This document shows positions 48,457 to 59,367 of a stretch of DNA of 64,000 nt, piece by piece. Numbering within the stretch: position 1 is the first letter of the stretch; each line of letters begins with the position of its first letter. This stretch comes from Adiantum capillus-veneris (lineage: Eukaryota; Streptophyta; Polypodiopsida; Polypodiales; Pteridaceae): positions 50,548,753-50,612,752 of the forward strand of contig CM043959.1 of NCBI GenBank assembly GCA_014529385.2, written 5' to 3'. The notes beneath the pieces are model-generated. The model worked only from the letters and a program-made list of their open reading frames with translations, did no database searches and was not told the DNA's origin. The translations under genes were made by a program, and so were the position numbers.

Positions 48457-49775
48457 CACTAGGTTGGTAACCTAACAGGACATAAAAGTGTCCTTTAGGG
48501 TTTTGAAAAAAACCTTCAAAACCATAGTAGATCCACTCATTTTGTAAAATCCTTTCATGAGGTTATAGTTCAAGGCCTACTACACATGGAAAAATAAGAA
48601 ACTTGTAAAATTTCTCATCTTTTGGTTACACCAAGCCTCCAAAGTTGATGGACTAGTACATTTTCATCAAAACAGTCATTTCTTACGTTTTGTTGCATAA
48701 AAATAAGATTAGGAATTTTTGTAGGACTTGAGATAAATTCCCTAGTTAAGTTCAATGGGTTGGTGATTAGAACATATGATTGCTTCTCACTCACTATTTT
48801 TTGTTTTGCCAAAAGAAATAGGTACAAAAAAGTTGAATTTTTACCATTCTGCAAACCTATCATCAAAGTTTCTATAGCCACGCTCAATACAAATAATATA
48901 TGCATGTTTTCTTAGTTCCCTATTGTCGTTTAGGTTCATAAGGAGCCATGGAGCATGTCAAAAGAATAATACATCTCTTACCAAGGGGAATCTTGGGGAC
49001 AAAGATGAAGTGCTAAATACAACAAACATGAAAAAACTGGGTTCAACATTAAGAGTTGTAGAATCCCATAGAAACTATTCAATATCTAGCCAAATTTGAT
49101 CCTTATGACTAGATATGGTTACTACCTAAAAAATGCATGTAGTTGTCACAAGAAACTAACAATATTGAAAAAGCTATACTTGATATACTAGAATGTTTCG
49201 TTTTCTTCTATAATTGAAAAAATCAACCATCGTTGTCTACTATGAAAAATAGGGTATTAGGTGCCCCAAAACTCAAGGAATATTAGCTTTATGTTACAAT
49301 ATGCGACATAGAAAATCAAAACTGCATGTGGATATCATGAAAACCACCAAAAAAATCATAGAAGAGCTAAAATTGGCTAAAAAACAGGATTTGACAATTT
49401 TTGTAATTTGATTATAACTTACAACTTTAACATTTATTTCTCCCTAGAAGCATCAGGACATGTTGAGGACTACTAAAGATAGTTCTCTAGCATTATAGAC
49501 CTCACAAACATGAATTCTAGAGTGGTATAGTTGCAAAAAGTTGAAAAAAACAAAAAACAGGACACGTTTTTTCACACAGTTTAGGTTGTGAAATGTTGTG
49601 CAAGGACAAGGTTAAAGATGGAATTGATATTCCAAAAAAATGTCGAGTTTTTTTCAGCTCATGAGACAAATTTCTAGATAGATAGCACCTCAAAATCCAT
49701 TTTGAAACTCTTGACATAATTCAAGGAAAATGGTCACTTAACAGGACGTAAAAGTGTCCCATTACCAACCTAGTG
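48457..49775. mobile_element. Nested DNA transposon with piggyBac-like ends
   Basis: 1319 bp, flanked on both sides by TTAA (48453-48456 and 49776-49779). Terminal inverted repeats of 14 bp: CACTAGGTTGGTAA. A subterminal direct repeat TAACAGGACRTAAAAGTGTCC lies just inside both ends; it contains the palindromic GGAC..GTCC. TTAA duplication plus CACT-type ends match known piggyBac-like elements. CACTA (En/Spm) elements also start CACTA but duplicate 3 bp, and the outer 3 bp differ here (TAA and TTA). No transposase frame was found, so it is probably non-autonomous. The longest frame, 48615-48905 minus, has no recognised domain. Confidence 0.65.
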
Positions 49776-49779
49776 TTAA

Positions 49780-50483
49780 GGCTCTTTTGTGCTTTTCGGC
49801 AGTAGATTTTTGCCTTTGTTGAGAGATGGATATAGCCTCCTTAATATTTTGAAAAGATTCTTGTAGGTCACGACTATACTCATCGGAAGCGAAGATCTTC
49901 CCATGTACTTTAATTAGCAAGGGAGTTTTAAGTATTCCCTCTATGATTTCAAAAGGTACTTTTCCCATAGAAGTATGGACAATATTATTGTACGCATACT
50001 CTACAAGAGGCAAGTACTTTTCCCATTGTGAGCATTGATCTACTTCGGTAACATAGGTCTTTAGTAGAGTAAGAATTGTAAAGTTGGCCATCTCACTCTG
50101 GCCATCCTCTTGTGGGTGATAGGCCAAAGAGACATTTCCAAAAATTAATGGTCATTCTAGGATCTCTCTCTACATGACAGATGTTGTCAATGGCATGGTG
50201 TTTGAAAATCTGAGATATGAAGAGATTTCTCTATGGTGTGCCTTAATAGTCTTTTGACAGGAATAAAGTGTGCTTGCTTGCTAAACCTCTCAACTATTTT
50301 CCATATTCCCGTATTCCCATGGATAGACTTGGGTAATCCAAAGATAAAATCCATGGATATACTCTCCCATGGTGAATTAGGGATTGGTAATGGCTGGAGT
50401 AATCCAGGTTGCTTCCCTCTGTCATACTTAGTTATTTGGCATACCACACATTTTGAAACATACCCTTGTATGTCCACTTTCAT
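49780..50483 (-). pseudogene. Chromovirus integrase N-terminus and core
   Basis: Zinc-finger end (YVSKCVVCQITK), then ISMDFIFGLPKSIHGN (first Asp) and AYHPQEDGQSEMANF with KYLPLVEYAYNN. The C-terminal domain continues beyond the nested DNA element at 48226-48450 (RYYGPFKILKPI). Confidence 0.75.
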
Positions 50484-51242
50484 GGCAAGCCAATAGAAGT
50501 ACGTCTCTACTCCTCAAAGAGTAGGTTGAATGTCTCTATGCCCGGCATAGGGAAGAGCATGGGATTCATACTTGACTTTCTCATGAAGGGAGTGGGTAAC
50601 ACATAGCCTATTGCCATGGAGAAGATAACCATCGTGCAAGGTGAATAGTTCCTCTTTCTTCCCCAAAGCAAGGGCTGACATTATGTCTTTAAAGTCAAGG
50701 TTAGTAGCATATTCATCTAACATAGAAGATATATCATTGTGAGTTTCTATAGACACAGCATTAACTTTTGTTCGTCGTCGTGAAAGTGCATTGGCCACTT
50801 GATTGTGCTTACAAGCAAGTGCATTGGCCACTTGATTGTGCTTACAAGAAATGTCAGCACTATGAAAGAAAATTTGCAAAAGAAAATTTTCCCACCTCTT
50901 TTGTTTGTCAAAAAGCTTTTTTTGCGTCATGAAGTACTTGAGACTTTGGTGGTCAGTTCACAAAATAAATCGAGGCCCCAATAGATAGTGCTTCCATGTG
51001 TCTAGGGCATGTAGAACAGCTAAAAGCTTTTTCTCATAAATGCCCAAGGCCTGTTCATCCGTATTGAGCCTTCGGCTCTCATATGCTATGGATTGCCCTT
51101 ATTGAAGCAAGACTGCTCCAAGGCAATCACCACAAGCCTCACATTGGACCTCAAATGTCTATGAGAGATCCGAAAGTATTAGGACTGGCTGGGAGGTAAG
51201 CTTCTCTTTGAGCTTGTCAAAAGCATTTTTTTCCTTAGTATT

Positions 51243-52106
51243 CTATGAATACTTAACGTTCTTCTTTGTTAAGTCATGTAATGGTTCTTCTATTTGAGAT
51301 ATTTTTTCTACTATGAAGCATCTATAGTATGCACACATACCAATAGAGCTTCTTAGCTCATGTAGATTCCTTGGATTAGGCCATGCTTTTATTATCTTCA
51401 ACCTTGATGGATCCATACGGATACCATCTTGAGAGATAATACGACCTAAGTATTGAATCTCTTGAAGGAAAAATTCGCTTTGCTTTTGATTGAGAAAAAG
51501 CTTGTTCTCCCTCAATGCTTGAAAAATCTCTTGAAGATGTTGCTTGATTTCCTCCAAGGACTTGGAGTAGATGATAATATCATCAAAGAACACCCCAGTG
51601 AATTTATGGTAGGGTCTAAAGATTTTATCCATTAAACAATTCAATGTGGTTGGTGTATTAGTCAATCCAAAAGGCATGACTAGATATTCATAAAGGCCAA
51701 AAGTTGTACGAAACGTGGTCGTTAGGATATCTTCATTCACTATCTTTATTTGATGGTAGCCACTTTTAAGGACAATCCTTTTGAAGTAGGTAGAGCCTTT
51801 TAACTTATCAAACAAATATTCTACCCAAGGTACAGGAAATTTGTTTTTGATAGTGATATGGTTTAGTGCGCGATAGTCCACACACATGTGGTATGTACCA
51901 CCTTTCTTTTGCATTAAAAGGGCTGGAGAACAAAAGGGAGAGGAGCTAGGCCTCACCATCACTTTGTCTATCAATTCTTGTACTTGCCTCATGATCTCCT
52001 CTTGTTGAGCTTGGGAAACTTGATTAGGAGGCTTGTTAGGCCGTGAGCTTCCTAGTAGGAGCTCAATTTGATGGTCATCATCCCCTCGTTTTGGAGGTAA
52101 GTCCAT
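51243..52106 (-). pseudogene. Chromovirus reverse transcriptase
   Basis: 287 codons with KKGGTYHMCVDYRALNHIT, LKSGYHQIKI, VMPFGLTNTPTTLN, the catalytic GVFFDDIIIYSK, and IISQDGIRMDPSR. All five usual RT blocks are present. RNase H follows on the same strand to about 50600. Confidence 0.85.
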
Positions 52107-52399
52107 AGGGATATCATCACTAAAAACATCTTGGAATCATTTTAAAATATTAGACAATTCTAACTCTTCTTGACTCCTGCCATTTACATTTGATGAAACA
52201 TTCGAACCTTTTAGGGACTCTTTGACAAAAATCATGTAAGAAAAAAATGAGCTCTTCATTGATTTATCAAGAGCATGAGGATTTACAAGTGGTATAGTAT
52301 GACCAGACTCACTAGAATCTATATACATATTCTTTTCCTTGTAGGTGAAGTAGATTCTCCTTTAAGGGAACTTCATGTTGGCAGCCGCATCCCCTAGGA

Positions 52400-54062
52400 T
52401 AGGCAAGGAGAGATAAATAAGTCTTCTTTGTAGACACAATTTTGGATATGAAGCCTCACTTTCCCAATTAAGGGAATAATGGAGGCTTGTTGTCCCTTGA
52501 AATCTATGTTGGTCGTTACAATATCTCCCATCTCAAAAGCTTGAATGCCCAACTTGGTGGCTAACTCCATTGATATGAAGTTGTGAGTAGAGACGGGGTC
52601 AAAAGAAATGAAGGCATCATTCTCCCTTACCTTTCCCCAAGAATAAGAGATAGGGGATCCTTTGCAATGAGCATCCTCTTTTGGAGCTTTGATAGTGGAA
52701 GCTCTAGGAGTCTTATTGCGAGCATCTCTTGGTGCAAGAACAATAATCATGTTCTTGCTCCCCACACATAAAACATTTGTGGTCCTTGTGAAAAGCTTTA
52801 AGCTCTTCCGGTGAGAGTTTGTTTTTCCCTTAGTAAACTCCCTTCTCTTTGGACCGATTGTTGTTGTTGTTGTTGGAATGGCCTTGGGAAGAATTTTGGG
52901 CATTGGTTTTCCCCTTTGCATCACTTTTGTCTTTGGTTTCCATGGGTTTGACATTTTGTCCAGCCCCTTGTTGGAAATTGATGCGCGAAGCAACCATAGT
53001 GTGGTGGATTACTTTGGTGATAGAACTAGGCCGTTGGGAGTTGACATACTCAACCATCTCTTCAGGTAATCTTGCACAAAATTGTTTCTTTTTCTCGAGC
53101 AAGTCTATCTTTTGAAAAAGAGTAGCCTTGAGATGTAAATCCCAAAATTTGTCCACATATTTGTGGATAGACTCATGAGAGAGAACCTTCAAACTCCACC
53201 ATTTGTTACGTACCTTGTCCGTTGCATCGCTTGCAAGGAACTACTTCCAGATGGAAGCTCATATAGTTTTCCATTTCTTTGGGTCTTCACCATTGCCACA
53301 GAGTCTAGCCCAACATTGACGAGCCAGTTTTTGAAAGTATATAGCTATATGGAGTAGCTTGGAGGACTCCATGAAGCCCTCGTCTCCAAAGTCCGCAACA
53401 AATTGCTGGATGAAGGCCAATACTTTGTCGATAGCACCAAAGGTGCCATCATAGGTGAGAAAAGAGATGCTCTTTCCTCCCTCTTTGAACTTCTTGAGCT
53501 TTTGTGATCTTCTCCATGCAGGGTAAGATTTACGATGTCCTCCCCTCTTGTATTCTCTAGGAGAATAGCCATTGCTTTTGTCGGAATACGAGGAAGGTGA
53601 AGAAGAAGGAGAAGAGGGTGACCTCTTTCTTGTCCTTTTCTTCCTTTTTTTTGTCTCTTCCCTTTTGGAGTGACGAGGAGAAGGACTATGGGTTGATTGT
53701 TTCCTCTTGGGAGGAGTTGGTGATCGTCCAGTCTGCCGTCTTTGTGGAGCCACATCTTTGGAGGAACTTAGGGATTTATTACTTTCTTGTTCTTTGGATT
53801 CCTCCTCTTGTATGGGAGAGAGTCTTATTTTGGGGGTCTCATCAAGAGGCCTCCTAAGCTCTCTCTCCTCTTCCAGAGGAAAGGAAATCCCATAAGCACA
53901 AAGTCGTTGAGTAACTTCAGCTTGCAAAGCGGGGTTGCCCATAGCTTGTTGCAACCTAGTAACAAGATAACTAACAAACATGGGGGCATCATCATTAGCA
54001 CCTTCATGTGCAAAATAAAATTTATCAATGTTCATTTTACTCTCTTGGTTATTGTCAGCCAT
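52400..54062 (-). pseudogene. Chromovirus gag and protease
   Basis: The gag N-terminal part (53259-54062) starts MADNNQESKMNIDKF. It has a Ser/Arg/Lys-rich tract around residues 110-165 (RSPTPPKRK... SPSPRHSKRE), then an FLTYDGTFGAIDKVLAFIQQ capsid-type region. The second part (52830-53192) completes capsid. A CCHC knuckle CFMCGEQEHDYCSC lies near 52740-52780. The protease-like part has FDPVSTHNFISMELA. The SR-rich insert is unusual for gag. Confidence 0.7.
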
Positions 54063-54457
54063 GTTAGCAAATTTTTTTTGTTTACTTAGTGTATTCTTTG
54101 GTAATTCAAAACCTTAGTTGTTACTCCTCTTAGCCTTTGAAAATCAGTACGCAAGCATCTACACCCACGGCTCGAATTGGCTAATTATAGAGAGTAGTGA
54201 AGTGGGTCTAACATAGTAGAACTTTCAAGGGATAGCTCCTTTTGGACTTTTTATGGCTCAATAATGGTAAAGCCGTAGGGAAGTCTAAAAGGACCCCATT
54301 ATGAATACCAAAGCTCCCGAGGTGTGCACCATATCCCACACAGTGGGCTCAAAAAAACCAATAATAGATCCCAGTCCCACTCACCCTAATATAATTAACA
54401 AAATCAACCATTAATAGGCTACTTACGGACCTCTCTTCTTAAGCAAGAAAAGAGAAA

Positions 54458-54475
54458 CCAAATGCTCTGATACTA
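54458..54475 (-). other. Initiator-Met tRNA primer binding site
   Basis: The minus strand reads TAGTATCAGAGCATTTGG, one base from the plant iMet primer site. An LTR ending TTACA lies one base upstream. Confidence 0.75.
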
Positions 54476-54694
54476 GTGTAATGGAAATGGCCTATAAAAT
54501 TTGAGAATAGTTGAATTAGGAGAATTAAAGAAAGAATTTTTGTGACACTTCTTTGAGAGCATAGAAGGCCAGCTTAATTGATAAAAAGAAACATAATCAA
54601 AGTACTTAATTAACTTGGCATGAAGAATACTTTTGCAAGAGAAAGAGTTTAGAGAACTTGACAACAGTTAAGGACCAGATTTATGTAGAGCCGG

Positions 54695-55215
54695 TGGTAC
54701 AGCCAAAGTTTGTCCCACCATAGAAGCTGGCATGGACAAATATATGTAGGCTAGCAGCAGCATGGCAAAATTTTGGAGCAGCTAGGAAGATCACAGGATG
54801 ACAGATAGCAGCGGAGGTGTATGATTGATGCGGTTTATACGCCAAGGAAGGCTCCATGAGGGGCTAGTTTGAGTAGCAGATAAAGTAGATGCACAGTGTA
54901 GCTTTTGGGTCTAGGAATGAAGAGTTTGAAGGAGCAGGTCCAAACGGCTCATCAGACCGAGCTACGGAGCCCAAGTTATTGAAGGTTGAAGGTTCAATGT
55001 GTTGCAGATTCTTGCATGGACAGGGTAGCTGGGGGCAAGTGGTCCAAGTGGAAGTCAAGGTACAAGTGTGTAGTTCTCAATACATGGAGCCTACCCGTCT
55101 TTTCAGATTGCAGATAAGAGCCATGGATAGCAAGTTATGACCAATTGAAGTTTTGACGGGGGCTAGGTTGGTGCCCACTTGACCACATGGGGAAGCGTGC
55201 TATCTAGCGTCTTTA
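54695..55215 (+). repeat. Partial Tat LTR (solo)
   Basis: Aligns with 37440-37945 in opposite orientation, from the LTR start (TGGTACAGCC) through GGCTAGGTTGGTGCCCAC. Similarity ends near 55215. No Tat internal sequence is attached, so it is a solo or truncated LTR that cuts the 5' LTR of the chromovirus at its left. Confidence 0.65.
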
Positions 55216-55609
55216 TAGCAACAGTCAAGGAGGAAGCGTCTAAAGTCTAACCCCCCTTGCAGTGTGTCACAAGGGTCAACATAGCCAAGGACGGGTGTTT
55301 AAACCTGCAGACTAACATTGAGGTGTGAGCAAAGCTCCACAGCAAGAGCGCTAGTAAAAAACAAAATACAAACTAACATTGAGGTACGAGAAAAGCTCCA
55401 GAACAACAGTGTTAGCAAATGAATTGCAAAAAAACAGAAAAAACACTAAAGAAAAATTACCTGCTCTGTGGCTCGCTCCGGATGTGTTGTGCTCGTTGTC
55501 TACTACTCTCTCTAAAGCTCCAGTGACTCTATCTCTATCTCTCTAGCAATCACAATCGCATCAGTTCGTGCAAACTGCCACGACGCCCCTTTTTTATAAG
55601 TATAAGAAT
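55216..55609. other. No gene recognised
   Basis: Contains an imperfect repeat of ACTAACATTGAGGT.YGAGCAAAGCTCCA-type sequence (about 55310-55420). Nothing else supported. Confidence 0.5.
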
Positions 55610-55662
55610 ATTTCGATCGAAGTATATTTTGATCAAAATATAAACTATACTTCGATCGAAAT
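55610..55662. repeat. Perfect hairpin with 17-bp arms
   Basis: ATTTCGATCGAAGTATA (55610-55626) is repeated inverted at 55646-55662. The centre contains the small palindrome TTTGATCAAA. Arms are perfect. Confidence 0.85.
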
Positions 55663-55758
55663 GTTTTTTATTCGGATATGTGCGTATAATACGGATATAT
55701 ACCATATAAATCCGTTATATACGTACAATTTATAATATACGGGCATATAAATGCAACG

Positions 55759-55842
<84 letters not shown>
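55759..55842. repeat. (GT)n(GA)n microsatellite
   Basis: About 21 GT units pass directly into about 21 GA units. Frames through it are artefacts. Confidence 0.95.
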
Positions 55843-55845
<3 letters not shown>

Positions 55846-55889
55846 ACCAAGACTTACCTTTTTTTCCCTGTATTTTTTTTTTCTTAGGA

Positions 55890-57690
55890 TAAAGATCCCA
55901 CAGAATGAAGAGATAGAGGGTGGATCCACAAGTTGTCCTAGGTGAAGAGGAAATAGAAGAGAGACCACCTAAGTTGCTGAGAGGCTCTCTAAAGAGAGAT
56001 GTGAACTTTGCTCTTGGTATTTCTTGGAGATGAGGTTGTGGAGATAGAGGAACCCCCCAATGACTTAGAAGCTTCAAAAAAACAAGAAGTGCATGTAAGC
56101 CAGAAGCTTCAAGAAGTGACTAGCACCAGAAAGAGAAATATTGGTCTTTCTTATGCCAGTGAACCAACTTAAAAATGTAAGAAAGGGGTTGAAAATCCTC
56201 CATGTGTGCGTGAAAGACTTTTTGATTTTGTAGTATCTGTAGGAGCTGTTGAAATGCTCTACAAGGTCTAGTCTATCTTCAATGCCCCATTCATTCAGGA
56301 TTACCTTAAAGCTCAGCACAACGATTTCCTCAATTTTGAAAGAGACAAGTTTGAGCTTGAGGTACACAAAGGGCGAGTTGGTTCTTACTAACATGGTGGT
56401 GGTGCACTTAAAAGATTGTGATTCCACAAGACGATCATACAAGAAGTACTATCAACTGCCTATTATCTATAAACCCTCATGGTGTCCTATGCACGAATGA
56501 GATTGCAAGCTAATTAAAGAATCCTTTGGGTTCCTTCTATTCTTAAATTCTCTATTTTCTAGTCTATTGAAAGATCCTTCAGAGGTAATGGTGAGAAGGA
56601 TCTACCACCGGATGAACAAGATGATGAGGACTTGGAGTCCAATGAGGTTCCTGAGATTGAGGAGGATATTGATCTTGAGGTAGAGGCTAAAGAGGTGCAA
56701 CAAAGAAAAATAATTACATTTAAAACATCTGATATCAAACTACCTAAATAGATGTCTCTGGTTTAATGAGAAACAAGACACATTGATGCTTCCTGAACTG
56801 CTAGACTTCAAATTTGGTGAGAGATCTTACATTTTCCTCCATGACATTCAAAGTATATTTTCTTTAAGGGAGGACTTTGCACTTGCAACACTCTCCAAAT
56901 TTCAAGAGGGGAGGAGTGAATTTGTATCTGATGACATTAGTGATGATGAGGCAATGGAAACTTCTAGTAACCCGATGGAGTGCCTCAAGCTTTGCTTTGA
57001 CAAGGTAGAAAAGTTTAGAGAGACACTCCCAGATGAGGCCACATTCCAAGCTATTAGAAACAACCTCACGACATCAACCAATACTCAAGAGGTAGAGGAT
57101 TGGTTTACCCATCCCCCACAAGGGTCCAGGACGTCAATGGACCTATGGAAGGATCACTTATATATGCAAGATGAGAGCTACATGGTAAGCACCCCCGCCC
57201 CACAAAAATAAAAAATAAAAAATCTAGCTGTCATTGTCTTTCTCTAACTCATACTTTTATGTACGGTCAAGGATTGTTGAAAAGGATGACTTTCTTTGCC
57301 GCCGTCGAATTAGAGAGTATTGTGGTAGGGATGCAGCACTAGGACAATACCTTCCCACACTCTATGATGCACCCATACTAGTAATTCACAATAAAATGTC
57401 CTAAGAGGGAAATACTGCAACATTCGTCCTCAAGACGCTCTCACGCTTCCTAACCACAGAATGCAGACAAAGTTATCCTCGTCCTCTGAAAAAGTTTTTG
57501 CTATAGAATGTTTTGGATATTGTCCGAGGTACACAGGTAATCGTGTAGCTTATTATTACACATACATAGCAATGTCACTCACTTTGGGGAAACAAAACCC
57601 AAATGAACTATTAGATTATGTCAAACATTTAATGATCCGATACAAGGGTAATGTGCTAAAAGATATCCACACTCTATCATCAAGTTGAGA
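55890..57690 (+). pseudogene. Copy B of the unidentified gene family, with possible exons
   Basis: 55890-56460 aligns at protein level with copy A at 1556-2005 (minus): RLFDFVVSVGAVEMLYKV, then IFNAPF, then FERDKFELEV. Further right lie an acidic stretch (56590-56750, PDEQDDEDLESNEVPE) and a 142-codon frame (56783-57211) containing PMECLKLCFDKVEKFRETLP. The homologous reading ends at a good donor site (ATG/GTAAGC at about 57187). Then come a piece reading RRRIREYCGRDAALGQYLP (57265-57400) and a frame at 57461-57688. The pieces look like exons of one gene, broken in several places. I do not recognise the product. It runs tail to tail with the methyltransferase gene. Confidence 0.45.
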
Positions 57691-57989
57691 GGCTTGTGAC
57701 TTGTACTATATCTAATAGCTCATTAGGCATCTTTTGTACATGTTGTTACCTAAAATGAAGATCTCTTGATCCACCTATGGTCACCATATTGCATTGTCTC
57801 TCTCCATTTTCTCTAGCCTTCACGAGCACTGGAGTTGTTGAATGCCTCTACTCGCTTCCGCTTCTTTTGTTGCAAATGCCTATTTGCTTGTGTTGTTGCC
57901 GGGAAGTCTAATACATGTTTTTGCTGCAACCGAGTCCTACCATAGCCCGAGCAAGATTTTGCGAGAAAAAAAAAAACTCGAGCAAAGAT
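57691..57989. other. No gene recognised
   Basis: Nothing supported between the unidentified gene copy and the tandem repeat. Confidence 0.5.
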
Positions 57990-58995
57990 CTATAGTTGTG
58001 GTATTGGCACCTATCTAGAAAAAGTGGCCATGATCATTATGACACTTCTCACCAAAAACTACGCAGGACATATATAGTACTTTTGAAAAAAACAGACAGC
58101 TTCCCTTGTATATGAAGCAATATTTCAAAAATAACCATAAACCTTCACGGCACCTCACATGAGGATTTTAAATCTTAACCAAATCCATCAATAGAGTACG
58201 TATTATCTGTCCATAATCCAGAATATTAGAACATCTATAGTGTGTTATTATCACCGCTCGAAAAAAAAATAAAAATGGCCATAACCATTATGCCTCCTCT
58301 CACGAAAAACAAAGCAAAACAAACATAGTACTTTTTAAAAAAATTGGACATACCCTTGTACATGAAGCAATATTTCAAAAATAATCATAAGCCTTCATGG
58401 AACCTCACATGAGGATTTTAAACCTTAACCAAATCCATCAAAACAGTACATACTACTTATCCACAATCCAACTATTAGAACATTTATAGTTGTGGTATTA
58501 TCACCGCTCGAAAAAATAATAAAAATGGCCATAACCAATATATCTCCTCTCACGAAAAACAAAGCAAAACAAACATAGTACTTTAAAAAAAAGTTGGACA
58601 TAGTTTCCCTTGTATATGAAGCACTATTTCAAAAATAACCTTAAACCTTCACGGCACCTCACATGAGGATTTTAAATCTTAACCAAATCCATAAAAACAG
58701 TACATACTACTTATCCACAATCCAAAATATTAGAACATCAGTATTTGTGGTATTATCACCGCTTGAAAAAATAATAAAAATAGCCATAACCATTATGCCT
58801 CCTCTCACAAAAAACAATGAAAAACAAACAAAGTATTTTAAAAACAAAATTGGACATAGTTTCCCTTGTACATGAAGCAATATTTCAAAACTAATCAGAA
58901 GCCTTCACGGCACCTGACATGAGGATTTTAAACCTTAACCAAATCCATCAAAACAGTACATACTATCCACAATCCAAAATATTAGAACATCAACT
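57990..58995. repeat. Four-copy tandem repeat, unit about 245 bp
   Basis: Each unit contains ACCTCACATGAGGATTTTAA, TTAACCAAATCCATCAA, AGTACAT and ATTATCACCGCTCG followed by an A run. Units start near 58013, 58260, 58510 and 58765. They differ by scattered substitutions and small indels. A partial fifth copy lies at about 63105-63200 inside intron 1 of the methyltransferase gene. Confidence 0.85.
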
Positions 58996-59367
58996 GTTAA
59001 AAGTTTTCATCGTGATATAACGAGATTCTTATGAACACAACAAGACATGAATTTGAATTTTAACATCCACCAATGTTATAAATCCATTTTTCTTATGATG
59101 ACTCGCACTCATCATCGAATGAATACGTTATGTCTCTGATACCTCTCAGGGATGCAAGAATTGTACCGCGTATCTGCTGCCATGGTTCTAGTCATCTGCT
59201 CTGCGTAGACCAGCAATGCACTTCCATTAAAAAAAAAAGATTGTGAAGTTAAACACCAAACAAGTAATATAGGCAGTATCGATGATCAATAAATACCAAC
59301 GCTAATACAAATATAGTGACAAAAAAGATGAGAGCAATGTCAATGTCAAAAGTAAGAGGGGCCCTCA
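58996..59367. other. Downstream region of the methyltransferase gene
   Basis: AT-rich, presumably 3' untranslated or intergenic. On the minus strand this follows the stop codon. No clear poly-A signal was singled out. Confidence 0.4.

Larger units (their letters stand above)
47061..54690 (-). mobile_element. Chromovirus (Ty3/gypsy) with nested DNA transposon
   Basis: Minus order is partial 5' LTR (54477 to about 54694), iMet primer site (54458-54475), non-coding leader, gag (53259-54062 and 52400-53192), protease (about 52400-52600), RT (51243-52106), RNase H (about 50600-51240), integrase (48226-50483, split by a 1.3-kb insertion), chromodomain-like tail (about 48000-48209), 3' non-coding end (47635-47890), purine tract, and 3' LTR from 47634 leftward to about 47061. 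All domains are recognisable; about ten breaks. The 5' LTR is cut by a Tat LTR. Confidence 0.75.

Noticed and set aside
48615-48905. 96-codon minus frame as a transposase
   Set aside because: No DDE-type motif or domain pattern; composition like the surrounding non-coding DNA.
48457-49775. CACTA (En/Spm) element
   Set aside because: It starts CACTA, but the bordering 3 bp differ while TTAA is exact on both sides; kept only as the alternative.
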